A DNA stretch of 64,000 bases from Prosthecobacter sp. (GCF_034366625.1 NZ_JAXMIH010000006.1:620001-684000), one strand, 5' to 3'. Positions 37,112 through 46,564 are shown, counted from the first letter of the stretch. Numbers and translations are program-made. Notes: a model not told the origin generated them from the sequence alone.

Positions 37112-38356
37112 ATGAAACAACGCTCCCCCCTCTGGAAATGGTATCTCTGCGGCCTGCTGCTGCTGGCGACGACGATCAATTACATGGACCGGCAGACGCT
37201 GGCGAACGCGGCGGTGCGGGTGACGAAGGAGTTCAAATTGTCGCAGGAGCAGTATGGAGACATGGAGCTGGCGTTTGGCTGGGCGTTTGCGGTGGGATCG
37301 CTGGTGTTTGGGTTTTTGGCGGACCGGTTTCGCGTTTACTGGCTGTATCCGATTGTTTTGAGCGGATGGTCGTTGATGGGGATCGCCTCGGCTCACACGG
37401 ATGGCTACTGGCCGCTGCTGACATGCCGTGTGTTGCTGGGATTCTTTGAGGCGGGGCATTGGCCGTGTGCGCTGAAGACGACCTTCGCGCTGCTGGACCC
37501 GAAGGATCGAACGATGGGCAACAGCGTGCTGCAAAGCGGCGCGTCCATCGGCGCGGTGGTGACGCCGCCGATGATGCTGTGGCTTATGACGGACGACATC
37601 AGGAGCTGGCGTTTCGCGTTTGAGGTGATCGGCGGCATCGGATTGCTCTGGGTGGTGATCTGGTTCCTCTCCATTCGCAAGACGGAACTGGATGTGGTGA
37701 TCCCCGATGATCCGACGAAGCGTGAAGGCATGTGGGACATCCTGCTGGGTCGTCGCTTCTGGGCGCTGGCGATTTTGATCTTCGGGGCGCAGACGTGCTG
37801 GCATTTGTTCCGTGTGTGGCTGCCGAAGTTCATGCAGGAGGGACGCGGTTACTCGGAGACGGAGGCGCTGACGTTCAACTCGGCCTACTACATCGGCACG
37901 GACATCGGCTGCATCGCCGCAGGGGTCATCTCGCTGTGGCTGGCGCGGCGTTTTGCCATCTCGGCGCATGGCGCACGCCGCTGGGTCTATGCGGGAGCGT
38001 GTGTGATGACGTCGTTCAGCGTGCTGCTGCTGTGGCTGCCGAAGGGCTGGCCGCTGATGGGTGCGATCCTCGTCGTGGGCGCCGGGGCGCTGGCGCTGTT
38101 TCCCTGCTACTACAGCTTTGTGCAGGAGCTTTCGGATCGACACGTGGGCCGGCTCACGGGCTTGCTGAGCACCTGGGTGTGGGCGGTGTCCTCGCCGATG
38201 CACAAGATTTTCGGACGGATGGTCGATGAGACGAAATCCTTCGACATGGGCATGGCGATGGCCGGCTTGGCCCCGTGGCTCGGCGTGATCGCGATGAAGC
38301 TGCTGTGGGATCAGTCCAAATCTTCGACCACTTCTTCATCGCCCTCATCGGCATAA
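37112..38356 (+). CDS. MFS transporter (ACS/hexuronate-type)
   Basis: 414 aa with 12 predicted membrane helices. INYMDRQTLA in helix 1, a loop with FGFLADRFRVYW, and RVLLGFFEAGHWPCALKT in helix 4 are typical of the anion:cation symporter family (hexuronate, glucarate, tartrate transporters). Import of an organic acid or sugar acid is the likely role, which fits the lactonase and creatininase gene content. Its last 46 bases overlap the convergent small gene at 38311-38736, whose C-terminus shares the DNA. Confidence 0.88.
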   Translation: MKQRSPLWKWYLCGLLLLATTINYMDRQTLANAAVRVTKEFKLSQEQYGDMELAFGWAFAVGSLVFGFLADRFRVYWLYPIVLSGWSLMGIASAHTDGYWPLLTCRVLLGFFEAGHWPCALKTTFALLDPKDRTMGNSVLQSGASIGAVVTPPMMLWLMTDDIRSWRFAFEVIGGIGLLWVVIWFLSIRKTELDVVIPDDPTKREGMWDILLGRRFWALAILIFGAQTCWHLFRVWLPKFMQEGRGYSETEALTFNSAYYIGTDIGCIAAGVISLWLARRFAISAHGARRWVYAGACVMTSFSVLLLWLPKGWPLMGAILVVGAGALALFPCYYSFVQELSDRHVGRLTGLLSTWVWAVSSPMHKIFGRMVDETKSFDMGMAMAGLAPWLGVIAMKLLWDQSKSSTTSSSPSSA

Positions 38357-38736
38357 ATGCCCTGGGAGATGACGCGTTCGGTGACTTCGTCGAGATAGGA
38401 CTGCAATACCTCGCTGAGCTCGAGAAATTCGGGCCAGAGGGTTTCTTCCACGAAACTGCGCGGCACTTTGACCATGACGGTGTTCCGTCGCTGACGGGCG
38501 CGGCGATAGGGCTTGAGCGCGTAGCGTCGTAGCAGGGCGAGAAAGAGTTTTCGCGACCAACCATCGACGAGGGTGAATTTGTATTCGACGGGGCGGTCAA
38601 TCTTCGCGGTTTCGCCGATGCGGCGTTTGATGCGGGCGATGGCCTCGGCGGCAGCTTCTTTCTCGCCATGAGTCGTGGCACCGGCATAGAGGCGCTCGAT
38701 TTTGCGGAGCTTGTCGAAGAGATCCTGTTCGCGCAT
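38311..38736 (-). CDS. Conserved hypothetical protein (DUF2786-like N-terminus)
   Basis: 141 aa. The N-terminus LFDKLRKIERLYAGATTHGEKEAAAEAI resembles the short DUF2786 helical motif, followed by FLALLRRYALKPYRRARQRR, basic and possibly nucleic-acid binding, and an acidic tail (YADEGDEEVVEDLD). No signal peptide. Overlaps the 3' end of the MFS gene by 46 bases and lies five bases downstream of the hybrid kinase gene on the same strand, so it may be its operon partner. Confidence 0.75.
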   Translation of the reverse strand: MREQDLFDKLRKIERLYAGATTHGEKEAAAEAIARIKRRIGETAKIDRPVEYKFTLVDGWSRKLFLALLRRYALKPYRRARQRRNTVMVKVPRSFVEETLWPEFLELSEVLQSYLDEVTERVISQGIYADEGDEEVVEDLD

Positions 38737-38741
38737 GCGTG

Positions 38742-41048
38742 TTATGACGCACGACGGATCCCGCGAGTTGCCAGAATGTTGCGCACAAGGCGGAGCATGT
38801 CGGCGGGCTCGTAGGGCTTCGGCAGCACGGCGGCGAAGCCGTAGGAGGCGGGATTGGCCATGACGGGATCGTCCGAGTAGCCGCTGGAGACGATGGCGAA
38901 GACCTCGGGGTCGAGGGCGCGGAGTTTTTCCATGGCGCGTATGCCACCCATGCCGTTGGGGATGCTGAGATCGAGAATGACGAGATCGAAGGCGCGGCCT
39001 TGATTCATGCTTTCCTGATATTGCCGCACTGTGTCGCTGCCTTCGGCGCTTTCAGCGACCTCAAAGCCGTTGCTGGTGAGATTGCGGACAATGAGGGAAC
39101 GAACGAGAGGATCGTCCTCGAGAACCAGGATGCGTGGCGTGGCGGCGGTGAGTTCCGGCGGTGTGTCGAAAACTTTGCTGATGCCGAAGGCGTCGGCCTC
39201 CTCGGCATCGGAATCGAGCGGGAGGTAGAAGCGGACGGTGGTGCCGCGCCCGGGTTCGGAGCTCACGGTGAGCGAGCCACCGTGGGCTTTGGCGATGGAT
39301 TCGCACACGGTGAGGCCGAGACCGGTGGCGTTGTCGGCTTTGCGCGTGCTGAAGTAAGGCTCGAAAATATGAGCCAGGTGGTCGGGCTGGATGCCTTCCC
39401 CCTTGTCTTCGACTTCGATGGCAAGGCCGGAGGGCTGGAAGTTGGTGTCCGTGACCATTTCACCGGGGAACATCTCGGCGTGATCGGGAGCGAAGCAGCG
39501 CACAATGATCTCGCCGCCGTTGGGCTGGGCTTGTTCAGCGTTGCGGATGAGGTTGCTCAAAAGACGGCGGACTTGGGCGCCATCGATGGCGATCTGCGGC
39601 AAATTGGGCTGCACCTCGATGCGATACTCGATGCGGGTGGCCCGGGTGTGATGCGTGAAGAAGGTGTCAATCAGATCGCCGAGACGAAGATGCGTTTTGA
39701 TCGGCGCACCGCCACGGGCGAAGGTGAGGAGTTGCTGGACGAGGTTCTGCGCTTGAAGCGTGGCCTGCTTGGCCGTGTGCAGCTCAGGCAGCGTGATGGC
39801 GTTGCGCAGGCGCATCTCGGCGAGTGAAATGTTGCCGAGCAGGACGGTGAGCAGGTTGTTGAAGTCGTGGGCGAATCCACGGGCGAGCAGGCCGAGAGAT
39901 TCGAGACGGTCGATGCGGTTGCGGCGCTCAGCTTCTTCGCGACGAGCAGTGACATCCTGCAGGAGCAGGAGCAGACCCTCGCCGAAGGGATAGCCGCGCA
40001 TTTCGAGCCAGATCTGCTTTTCGTCGAGGTAGAGCTCGCGGTTCACCGTCTCACGATGCAGCATGGCATGGGCGAGCGCCTCATGATGCAACTCACGTGT
40101 GGCGGAGGGCATGATGTCCCACAACGAAAGGCCGAGCATGTCGGACAACTGGCGGTCGAAGAGGCGTACGGCGCTGGCATTGGCATACGTCACTCGCCAG
40201 CGGGCATCGAGAGCGAAGAGGGGATCCGAGATGCTTTCGACGACATCGACGAGCGGCGCGGTGCTGCGGTTTGCCTCAATCGTGACCGCCGGTGCCTGCA
40301 CGGTGGCTGAGCGGAAGAGAATGATGAGACCGGTGAGCTGTCCTTGGGCATCACGCAACGGTGCGGTGCGGTCTTGGATGGGCAGCCGTTCACCGGAGCG
40401 GGTGGTGAGATAGACGGTGCGCTCACCAGCTTGTGCAGCGGCCTCCGCTGGCAGGATGTCGGCGGGTTCGCCCGTGCTTTGATAGACACGAAAGACTTCG
40501 TTCAAGGAACGGCCAACGGCTTCCTGAGCGTTCCAACCGGTGGCACGGGCGGCGGAGGGATTCATGAATACGACCCCGCCGGACAGATCGGCGGCGATGA
40601 CGCCATCGGCGAGGCTTTGGAAGGCTTCGAAGTAACTGTGTTCACGACGCTGGCGTTCGTTCTCTTCCAGATGGCGCTGGGCGGCGACTTCGACAGCGAG
40701 GCGAAGTTCGTCGTGATTGAAAGGTTTCAGCAGGTAGCCATGCGGATGCGTCTGCCGTGCGCGGGCGACGGTGTCGAGATCGGCGCAGGCGGTGACGTAA
40801 ACGATGGCCACACGGCTGCGGCGCTGCAATTCACGGGCGGTGTCGATGCCGTCGAGCTGACCGGCGAGGTGGACATCCAGCAGCACGAGATCTGGACGGA
40901 GTTCTTCAAAACGCTCCAGGGCTTCCTCCCCGGAGGCGCAGATGCCGACAACGGCATAGCCGAGTTTGCCGAGAGACGTGGCCATGTCGCAGCCGACGAG
41001 GCCCTCGTTTTCGACGATCAAGATGCGGATGCGGTCAGAATTGGTCAT
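38742..41048 (-). CDS. Hybrid histidine kinase (REC-PAS-PAS-HK-REC)
   Basis: 768 aa with no membrane segment. An N-terminal receiver (residues 5-125, phospho-Asp58 in LLLDVH, lysine in YLLKPF) is followed by two PAS domains (about 138-255 and 265-375). The dimerisation helix carries GFAHDFNNLL with phospho-His394, and the ATPase part runs roughly 480-620 with LLSNLIRNAEQAQ and ATGLGLTVCESIAKAHGG. A C-terminal receiver follows (VILDLSIPNGMGG, LPKPYEP). It is a soluble phosphorelay sensor whose output partner is not seen; the small downstream gene is the only operon neighbour. Confidence 0.93.
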   Translation of the reverse strand: MTNSDRIRILIVENEGLVGCDMATSLGKLGYAVVGICASGEEALERFEELRPDLVLLDVHLAGQLDGIDTARELQRRSRVAIVYVTACADLDTVARARQTHPHGYLLKPFNHDELRLAVEVAAQRHLEENERQRREHSYFEAFQSLADGVIAADLSGGVVFMNPSAARATGWNAQEAVGRSLNEVFRVYQSTGEPADILPAEAAAQAGERTVYLTTRSGERLPIQDRTAPLRDAQGQLTGLIILFRSATVQAPAVTIEANRSTAPLVDVVESISDPLFALDARWRVTYANASAVRLFDRQLSDMLGLSLWDIMPSATRELHHEALAHAMLHRETVNRELYLDEKQIWLEMRGYPFGEGLLLLLQDVTARREEAERRNRIDRLESLGLLARGFAHDFNNLLTVLLGNISLAEMRLRNAITLPELHTAKQATLQAQNLVQQLLTFARGGAPIKTHLRLGDLIDTFFTHHTRATRIEYRIEVQPNLPQIAIDGAQVRRLLSNLIRNAEQAQPNGGEIIVRCFAPDHAEMFPGEMVTDTNFQPSGLAIEVEDKGEGIQPDHLAHIFEPYFSTRKADNATGLGLTVCESIAKAHGGSLTVSSEPGRGTTVRFYLPLDSDAEEADAFGISKVFDTPPELTAATPRILVLEDDPLVRSLIVRNLTSNGFEVAESAEGSDTVRQYQESMNQGRAFDLVILDLSIPNGMGGIRAMEKLRALDPEVFAIVSSGYSDDPVMANPASYGFAAVLPKPYEPADMLRLVRNILATRGIRRAS

Positions 41049-41187
41049 TTCCCTAGTGGAGAGATTATTCTAGCCGAGATGAATTAGAAACGCCATAAAA
41101 AATCCACGTTTCTGCTGTAACGGCTCAAGAAAGTGCCTGGCTCAAGCGCAAGCCCCGCATCTGCCGGAGAATGAGGCCGGCTCAGTT

Positions 41188-42438
41188 TCAGTTCGTGGAC
41201 GTTGCCGGACCGTTCTTGCCGGGAGGGAAGTAGCTGATGTCGATTCCCTCTTTGCGCAGGGCTTTTTTCACCTCTTCGGCAAGCTGGGCATAGGTGCGTT
41301 CGCGCAGGAGGTGGGTTTTGACGGCGGCCTGCTTCTCTTCTTTGCTCTTCGCGTTCTGCACCTGGCGGAGGTAGGCGATGATGTTGGCGGCGTCGCCTTT
41401 GCCATCAAGGTGGTAGAAGAAATAAGTCAGCAGACCAGCGGAGCCGTAGTTTTCGTTGGCAGAGCCGCCCTTGCCGAGCGCTGCCGACCAGCGGTCGCCT
41501 TCGATGGTCATGAGTTCCTCCAAGTCGATCATGGTGTAGCTCTTGCCTCCCCCTTCATAGTTTCTCCTTTTGGCAAAGTTCTGCAGCAGGCGGTTCAGGC
41601 CGATCAGGCTGAAACGCCCATTGCTGTTGTACTCCAGCATGCTGACGTATTCGGCCGCGCCTTCAATGTACCATGTGGGCAGCTTGTTCAGCCAGTGATT
41701 CATCATCTGATGCGTGATTTCATGAATCAGCACCACGTTGTCCTGGTCGCTGCCGTTCTCCAGTGACACACGACTGCCCACCATCTTCACCCCCAGGCTG
41801 GAGAGGGGCACCATGAGGGCCTTCTTTCCCCGCGAATAAACGCCTGCCGAACCCTCGATGCCTTCCTTCATATAGTCCGATTTTTCGGTGAACAGGCGTG
41901 CCAGGAAGAACTCGCGCAGCGGCTCGGGCTGGGGTTTGAAGTCCAGCGGCAGAAGGCTGTTGATCAAGTACGTGGCTTCAAACATGCGCCCGAATTCGCG
42001 TACCACATTGGCACCCAGCTTGGAATCGCACTGAAACTCGTAATGTGGCGAACGGTAGATGAACTCCTTGGTGGCGGCGTCTTCCTTGATCACGGTGACC
42101 ACCGGCTTGTCCTCCAGAGAGACCGTGCGCGGCCAGGTGGTGCTGGCGGCCGGGCTACCGGAGGGCGAAGAAGCCGTTGAGGTGGCTGGCGAGGCAGGAG
42201 CCTGACTTTTGGCAAAGGCCTGGTCTTCGGCGGACAACCGTGCCAACGGCACGGTGAAAGTGCTGCCATTCGCCATGCGGATCTTCACTCCGTCGCCTTC
42301 CAGCGCCACGAATGCGGCATCGATCTTGCGGCCATCCGTGCTGGTCCAGATACGAGTGGGGGGGACGGTCGTCTGCGCCAGCGAGACGGCAGACAGCATT
42401 GCGGCGGTGGCGATGCACAAAAAGCGGGAGAACTTCAT
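41188..42438 (-). CDS. Exported SHD1-domain protein with HExxH metallopeptidase-like domain
   Basis: 416 aa. ATG 42438 with signal peptide RFLCIATAAMLSAVSLAQ. Residues 28-78 are an SHD1-type domain (IWTSTDGRKIDAAFVALEGD, VPLARLSAEDQAFAK), common in Verrucomicrobia and Planctomycetes. A Ser/Pro/Thr linker leads to a DUF1570-like region with HEITHQMMNHWL (zinc ligands His239/His243) and a downstream YIEGAAEY that supplies the third ligand, a gluzincin-like arrangement. It is probably a periplasmic or surface protease. Substrate unknown. Confidence 0.85.
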   Translation of the reverse strand: MKFSRFLCIATAAMLSAVSLAQTTVPPTRIWTSTDGRKIDAAFVALEGDGVKIRMANGSTFTVPLARLSAEDQAFAKSQAPASPATSTASSPSGSPAASTTWPRTVSLEDKPVVTVIKEDAATKEFIYRSPHYEFQCDSKLGANVVREFGRMFEATYLINSLLPLDFKPQPEPLREFFLARLFTEKSDYMKEGIEGSAGVYSRGKKALMVPLSSLGVKMVGSRVSLENGSDQDNVVLIHEITHQMMNHWLNKLPTWYIEGAAEYVSMLEYNSNGRFSLIGLNRLLQNFAKRRNYEGGGKSYTMIDLEELMTIEGDRWSAALGKGGSANENYGSAGLLTYFFYHLDGKGDAANIIAYLRQVQNAKSKEEKQAAVKTHLLRERTYAQLAEEVKKALRKEGIDISYFPPGKNGPATSTN

Positions 42439-42591
42439 GGTGGTGATTTTGCGAGGAGTGCTGCCAAATGTCGAGCATTTAGGCATTCGGCAGCCTGATG
42501 GCCCTGATAAAAAAGTGTGAAGATAGGTTTTTGTACTCGTCAATCCCCCACAGGTCCGGGTAGCTTTGCCTCCTCAATTGCACCACCTCTC

Positions 42592-43053
42592 ATGAAAACA
42601 TTCGTATATCTCCTCTCCATCCTCGCATTCAGCCTGTCGCTTTCTGCCGCCGAGACGGCGCCGAAAAAGAAAAGTCCGGCCAAACCCAAGGCTCCCGCCA
42701 CCGAGGAGGCCAAGCCATCCGCCAAGGTCGAAGCCGTCGCCAAAACGCTCACGCCGTCCCAGCGCACCAAGCTGCTCGACCTGTTGAACGAAGGAGATGA
42801 CAAGGCTCTGATGACGATCCCCAATGTGGGCGAAACCCGTGCTGCCGCGATTAAAAAGGCCCGTCCCTTTGCCGATGTGACCAACGTGATGAAGGTCGAA
42901 GGCATCGGCGAAGCGACCTTTGCTGAAATGGTCGCGCATGCGAAGGCAGGCTTCCCGCAGCCGGAGAAGGCAGAGGCCAAAGAAGAGCCTGCCCCGAAAA
43001 AGAAGGCTCCGGCCAAGTCGAAGACCACGCCGAAGAAAAAGGACGCCAAATAA
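42592..43053 (+). CDS. Secreted Lys/Pro/Ala-rich protein with helix-hairpin-helix motif
   Basis: 153 aa. ATG 42592 gives the signal peptide FVYLLSILAFSLSLSAAE. Two low-complexity basic stretches (PKKKSPAKPKAPATEEAKPS; PKKKAPAKSKTTPKKK) flank residues about 50-120. This core carries two HhH-like repeats: LLDLLNEGDDKALMTIPNVG and VTNVMKVEGIGEATFAEMV. HhH pairs bind DNA non-specifically, as in ComEA, so a role in DNA uptake or extracellular DNA binding is possible, but the basic tails are unusual. It is divergent from the SHD1 gene. Confidence 0.75.
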   Translation: MKTFVYLLSILAFSLSLSAAETAPKKKSPAKPKAPATEEAKPSAKVEAVAKTLTPSQRTKLLDLLNEGDDKALMTIPNVGETRAAAIKKARPFADVTNVMKVEGIGEATFAEMVAHAKAGFPQPEKAEAKEEPAPKKKAPAKSKTTPKKKDAK

Positions 43054-43100
43054 GCCTGCGGGCTGTCTGGAAGGCTTTCGTGCCTCAATGATAGGGTGAA

Positions 43101-43137
43101 TCCGGGAGAATGGCCCTCAAATGCCATTCTACCCGGA
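43101..43137. terminator. Hairpin upstream of nuoI
   Basis: TCCGGGAGAATGGC (43101-43114) pairs with GCCATTCTACCCGGA (43123-43137) with one bulged base and an eight-base loop. It lies between the HhH gene and nuoI, so it probably ends transcription of the former. Confidence 0.5.
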
Positions 43138-43164
43138 CCTTGTGAAATTTTTCACAAATAGCGG

Positions 43165-43192
43165 TTGCCGCCCTGCGGGACGCTCGGATAAT
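43165..43192 (+). promoter_or_regulatory. Possible sigma70-type promoter for nuo genes
   Basis: TTGCCG (43165-43170) and GATAAT (43187-43192) are separated by 16 bases, 36 bases upstream of nuoI. A near-palindrome TTGTGAAATTTTTCACAA precedes it at 43140-43157. Supported by sequence only. Confidence 0.35.
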
Positions 43193-43227
43193 CAAACCCG
43201 ATTCTCCCTGCAGCTCCCTGCATTTTC

Positions 43228-43773
43228 ATGGCCACCATCACCGTCCAACGACCCAAACTTGCCTGGCATGAACGCTGGTTCATTTCCACGCTCCTGAAGG
43301 GCCTGAGGATCACGGTGGGGCATGGCATCAAGACCTTCCTCCAGATCGCCGGGAAGAAGCCCAAGGTGACGATGGAATACCCGGAGCAGAAGTGGGACGA
43401 GCATTTGCCCGACTACTACCGCGGTGCCCCGGCGCTCGTCACCGATGAGCAGGGTCGTGAACGTTGCGTGAGCTGTCAGCTCTGCGAGTTCATCTGTCCG
43501 CCGAAGGCCATCAGGATCACTCCCAGCGAGATTTCGAGCGACGATCCATGGGCGAAGGTCGAGAAGCGGCCCAAGGAGTTCGATATCGACATGATTCGCT
43601 GCATTTACTGCGGCATGTGCGAGGAGGTCTGCCCTGAGCAGGCCATTTTCCTGCGCAAAGACTACGCCATCACCGGCCTCTCACGCCAGGAGATGGTTCA
43701 CGACAAAAAACGCCTCTATGAGATCGGCGGCCAGCGTGTGGGACTGGTGAACAAGTGGAACGAACTCAAGTGA
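43228..43773 (+). CDS. nuoI: NADH-quinone oxidoreductase subunit I (NuoI)
   Basis: 181 aa. Two 4Fe-4S ferredoxin clusters: CVSCQLCEFICPPKA and CIYCGMCEEVCPEQA, with the usual spacing. It links the peripheral arm of respiratory complex I to the quinone site. ATG 43228. The stop overlaps the next start (TGATG at 43771-43775). It is the first gene of a nuoIJKLMN set; nuoA-H do not precede it, which is unusual. Confidence 0.96.
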   Translation: MATITVQRPKLAWHERWFISTLLKGLRITVGHGIKTFLQIAGKKPKVTMEYPEQKWDEHLPDYYRGAPALVTDEQGRERCVSCQLCEFICPPKAIRITPSEISSDDPWAKVEKRPKEFDIDMIRCIYCGMCEEVCPEQAIFLRKDYAITGLSRQEMVHDKKRLYEIGGQRVGLVNKWNELK

Positions 43774-44354
43774 TGCCTCCGCTGCTGTTTTATCTGTTCG
43801 CACTGATCACCCTGGGCTTCGGCTTCATGGTCGTCACAGGGCGTAATCCGGTCACCTGCGCCCTCTCGCTCGCTGCCAGCTTCGTCGGTCTCGCCGCCCT
43901 GTTCCTGAGCCTTGATGCCTACTTCATCGGCATCATTCAAATCCTCGTCTATGCCGGTGCGGTGATGGTCTTGTTCCTCTTCATCATCATGCTGCTCGAC
44001 ATCAAGGCCGAGGAAGGCAAAAAACTGAACCTGCCCGCCATCGTTTCGGGCGTGCTGCTAGCTGTTCTTCTCACCATTCAAATCATTGCCGTTGTCAGCG
44101 GAACCGGTTTCGCCAAGAAAAGCACCGCGAATACCCCGCTAGAACTCGCTGAAGCCGCCGGGAAGATCGGCAGAGCGGCGCTGCCCACGATCACCAACGA
44201 CCTCAAGTCCGGCACGCTGCCCGATGCAAAGCTGATCGGCTTCACGCTCTTTGATCAATACGGCTTCCACCTTCAAGTCATCGGCCTGCTGCTGCTCGTC
44301 GGCACGATTGGCGTCGTGGTGCTCAGCAAGCGCGAAAGGAGCGGCACGCCATGA
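43773..44354 (+). CDS. nuoJ: NADH-quinone oxidoreductase subunit J (NuoJ)
   Basis: 193 aa with five hydrophobic segments and the NuoJ signature VMVVTGRNPVTCALSLAASF-like region (residues 15-40) and IGIIQILVYAGAVMVLFLF. It contains the helix with a pi-bulge that gates proton pumping in complex I. ATG 43773 overlaps the nuoI stop codon, and its own stop overlaps nuoK (ATGA at 44351-44354), showing tight coupling. Confidence 0.95.
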   Translation: MPPLLFYLFALITLGFGFMVVTGRNPVTCALSLAASFVGLAALFLSLDAYFIGIIQILVYAGAVMVLFLFIIMLLDIKAEEGKKLNLPAIVSGVLLAVLLTIQIIAVVSGTGFAKKSTANTPLELAEAAGKIGRAALPTITNDLKSGTLPDAKLIGFTLFDQYGFHLQVIGLLLLVGTIGVVVLSKRERSGTP

Positions 44355-44668
44355 TCACGCTCGGTCATTACCTCGTCGTCAGCGGCATGCTGTTCGCGCT
44401 TGGTCTCGCCGGTGTCATCGCCCGGCGGAACATCATCATCGTCTATATGTGCCTGGAGATGATGCTCAGCGCCGCGAACCTCGCGTTAGTCGGCTTTTCG
44501 CGCTTCCATCTCGTCAACGGCCTGCCGGACTACACCGCGCAGTCGCTCGTTTTCTTCACCATCACCGTGGCCGCCGCTGAGGTGGCCGTGGGTCTCGCCA
44601 TCATCGTGGCGCTCTTCCGCTCGAAGCAGAGTGTCGATGTCGAGTCTGTCACCAAACTTCAAGGATAA
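44351..44668 (+). CDS. nuoK: NADH-quinone oxidoreductase subunit K (NuoK)
   Basis: 105 aa, three membrane helices, the usual length. LGLAGVIARRNIIIVYMCLEMMLSAANLA holds the conserved Glu of the proton path (quoted in parts: GVIARRNIIIVYMCLEMMLS), and FFTITVAAAEVAVGLAIIVA the second acidic residue. ATG overlaps the nuoJ stop. Confidence 0.95.
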   Translation: MITLGHYLVVSGMLFALGLAGVIARRNIIIVYMCLEMMLSAANLALVGFSRFHLVNGLPDYTAQSLVFFTITVAAAEVAVGLAIIVALFRSKQSVDVESVTKLQG

Positions 44669-44677
44669 CGCGCCGAC

Positions 44678-46552
44678 ATGCACGCCAGCATCATCCTTCT
44701 GCTGCCCTTCTTTTCGGCGCTCCTCATCCTGCTGGGCCATCGCCAGCTCAAAGGCGCCGCCGTCCTCATTTCCGTCGGTTCCTCGATCATCTCCTTCGTT
44801 GCCTGCCTGTTCTTCCTGGCGACGGACGATGACAATAAGCTGCTGCTGCCCTTCATCGAAGTCGGTCAGCTTCAGGCGAGCATTGATGTCCTGATCGACA
44901 AGCAGAGCCGGGGCATGATGTTCATCGTCAGCTTCATCGGTATGCTGGTACACATCTTCTCCCTCGGTTACATGAAGGACGACGATGCCAAACCGCGGTT
45001 CTTCGGCGCTTTGTCGCTCTTCATGTTCTCGATGACCGGCATCGTGCTCGCCGGGAACCTCATCATGATGTTCATCTTCTGGGAGCTCGTCGGTTTGAGT
45101 TCCTACCTGCTGATCGGGCACTGGTATCAAAAGGCCAGCGCCGCCGAGGCCTGCAAAAAAGCCTTTCTCACCAACCGCATCGGCGATTTCGGCTTCATGA
45201 TTGGCATCCTGCTGCTGTTTGGCGCGAATGGCGGCAACGTGAATCTAGACGATCTCGCCACAGCGTTCAGCTCAGGACCGCTGCGTCCTGACGCGCCCGG
45301 TTACAGCGCTGGATTCACCACGGCTGCCGCGCTGTGCATTTTCTTGGGTGCCGTCGGCAAATCCGCCCAGTTCCCGCTGCATGTCTGGCTTCCAGACGCG
45401 ATGGAAGGCCCCACGCCGGTCTCCGCGCTCATCCACGCCGCCACGATGGTCGCCGCCGGTGTTTACATGCTGGTGCGTGTCAGCTTCCTCGTCACCGCAT
45501 CCCCGCTAGCGGCGGAAATCATCGCTGGCATCGGTTGTGTCACCGCTTTGCTCGCCGCGCTGATGGCCACGCAGCAGAACGACATCAAGCGTGTGCTCGC
45601 CTACTCCACGCTCTCGCAGCTTGGCTACATGGTCATGGCCGTTGGTGCTGTCGCCATGGCGGCGCAGCATGGGCACGAGCCGCACGGCCCGAATCCCGGT
45701 CATCCCGCGATGTTCCACCTCTACACGCATGCTTTCTTCAAGGCGATGCTCTTCCTTGGCTCTGGCGCGGTCATTTATGCCTGCCATCACGAGCAGGACA
45801 TCTGGAAGATGGGCGGTCTGCGCAAGCACATGCCCGTCACCTTCTGGACTTTTGCCATCGGCACCGTCGCCTTGATGGGATTGCCTCCGCTCAGTGGTTT
45901 CTGGAGCAAGGAGGCTGTGCTCGGGGCTGCGTATGACAGCGGCAGCAACATCCTTTTCCACGCTGGCACCCTTACCGCCGTGCTGACCTCGTTTTACATG
46001 ACGCGGCTGCTCATCGTCGCCTTCCTCGGCAAGCCGCGCACCGATTCCGCGCATCACGCCACCGAAGCACCGATGGTCATGATTCTGCCGCTCGCGGTTC
46101 TGGCCCTTTTCTCGATCTTCTCCGCCTCCGACATTCTTGCCATGCCCTTGCAGGCGATGAAACCGCCGCACGTCGAAGGCCATCAGACCGTCCTCTTTGC
46201 CTCGCTCATCGCCCTCATCGTGGGCGCTGGTGGCGCGACCTACCTCTATCGCGGCAAGGACAAGGATCCGGTCAGCATCAAGCTCTTCGCCAACAAGTTC
46301 TACTTCGACGAGATCTACGCCGTCATCGTCCGTGTCTGTCAGGACCGCCTGGCGTGGATCGTCACCGCGCTGGAACGTGTGTTCGTTGATGGACTCGTCG
46401 CGCGTCTGCCAGCGGCAATCATCGCCCGCCTCGGTGCCGCCACCCGCATGCTGCAAGGAGGCCATTTACAAGGCTACACCTTCCTGCTGGGCGGCGGAGT
46501 CATCGCCGTGGTTTATCTCGTCGTGTTTGTGCTGCCCCGCCTGGGTCATTGA
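44678..46552 (+). CDS. nuoL: NADH-quinone oxidoreductase subunit L (NuoL)
   Basis: 624 aa, an antiporter-like membrane subunit. Conserved blocks: FWELVGLSSYLLIGHWYQ (catalytic Glu), FLTNRIGDFGFMIGI, HVWLPDAMEGPTPVSALIHA, LLAALMATQQNDIKRVLAYS and a long C-terminal lateral helix plus terminal TM. It forms the distal proton-pumping part of complex I. Follows nuoK after nine bases. Confidence 0.96.
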   Translation: MHASIILLLPFFSALLILLGHRQLKGAAVLISVGSSIISFVACLFFLATDDDNKLLLPFIEVGQLQASIDVLIDKQSRGMMFIVSFIGMLVHIFSLGYMKDDDAKPRFFGALSLFMFSMTGIVLAGNLIMMFIFWELVGLSSYLLIGHWYQKASAAEACKKAFLTNRIGDFGFMIGILLLFGANGGNVNLDDLATAFSSGPLRPDAPGYSAGFTTAAALCIFLGAVGKSAQFPLHVWLPDAMEGPTPVSALIHAATMVAAGVYMLVRVSFLVTASPLAAEIIAGIGCVTALLAALMATQQNDIKRVLAYSTLSQLGYMVMAVGAVAMAAQHGHEPHGPNPGHPAMFHLYTHAFFKAMLFLGSGAVIYACHHEQDIWKMGGLRKHMPVTFWTFAIGTVALMGLPPLSGFWSKEAVLGAAYDSGSNILFHAGTLTAVLTSFYMTRLLIVAFLGKPRTDSAHHATEAPMVMILPLAVLALFSIFSASDILAMPLQAMKPPHVEGHQTVLFASLIALIVGAGGATYLYRGKDKDPVSIKLFANKFYFDEIYAVIVRVCQDRLAWIVTALERVFVDGLVARLPAAIIARLGAATRMLQGGHLQGYTFLLGGGVIAVVYLVVFVLPRLGH

Positions 46553-46564
46553 TGGAAAAATTGA

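Noticed and set aside
36713..38203. Long minus-strand ORF opposite the MFS gene
   Set aside because: Composition is Arg/Gln/His-rich, as is usual for antisense of membrane-protein genes; no family.
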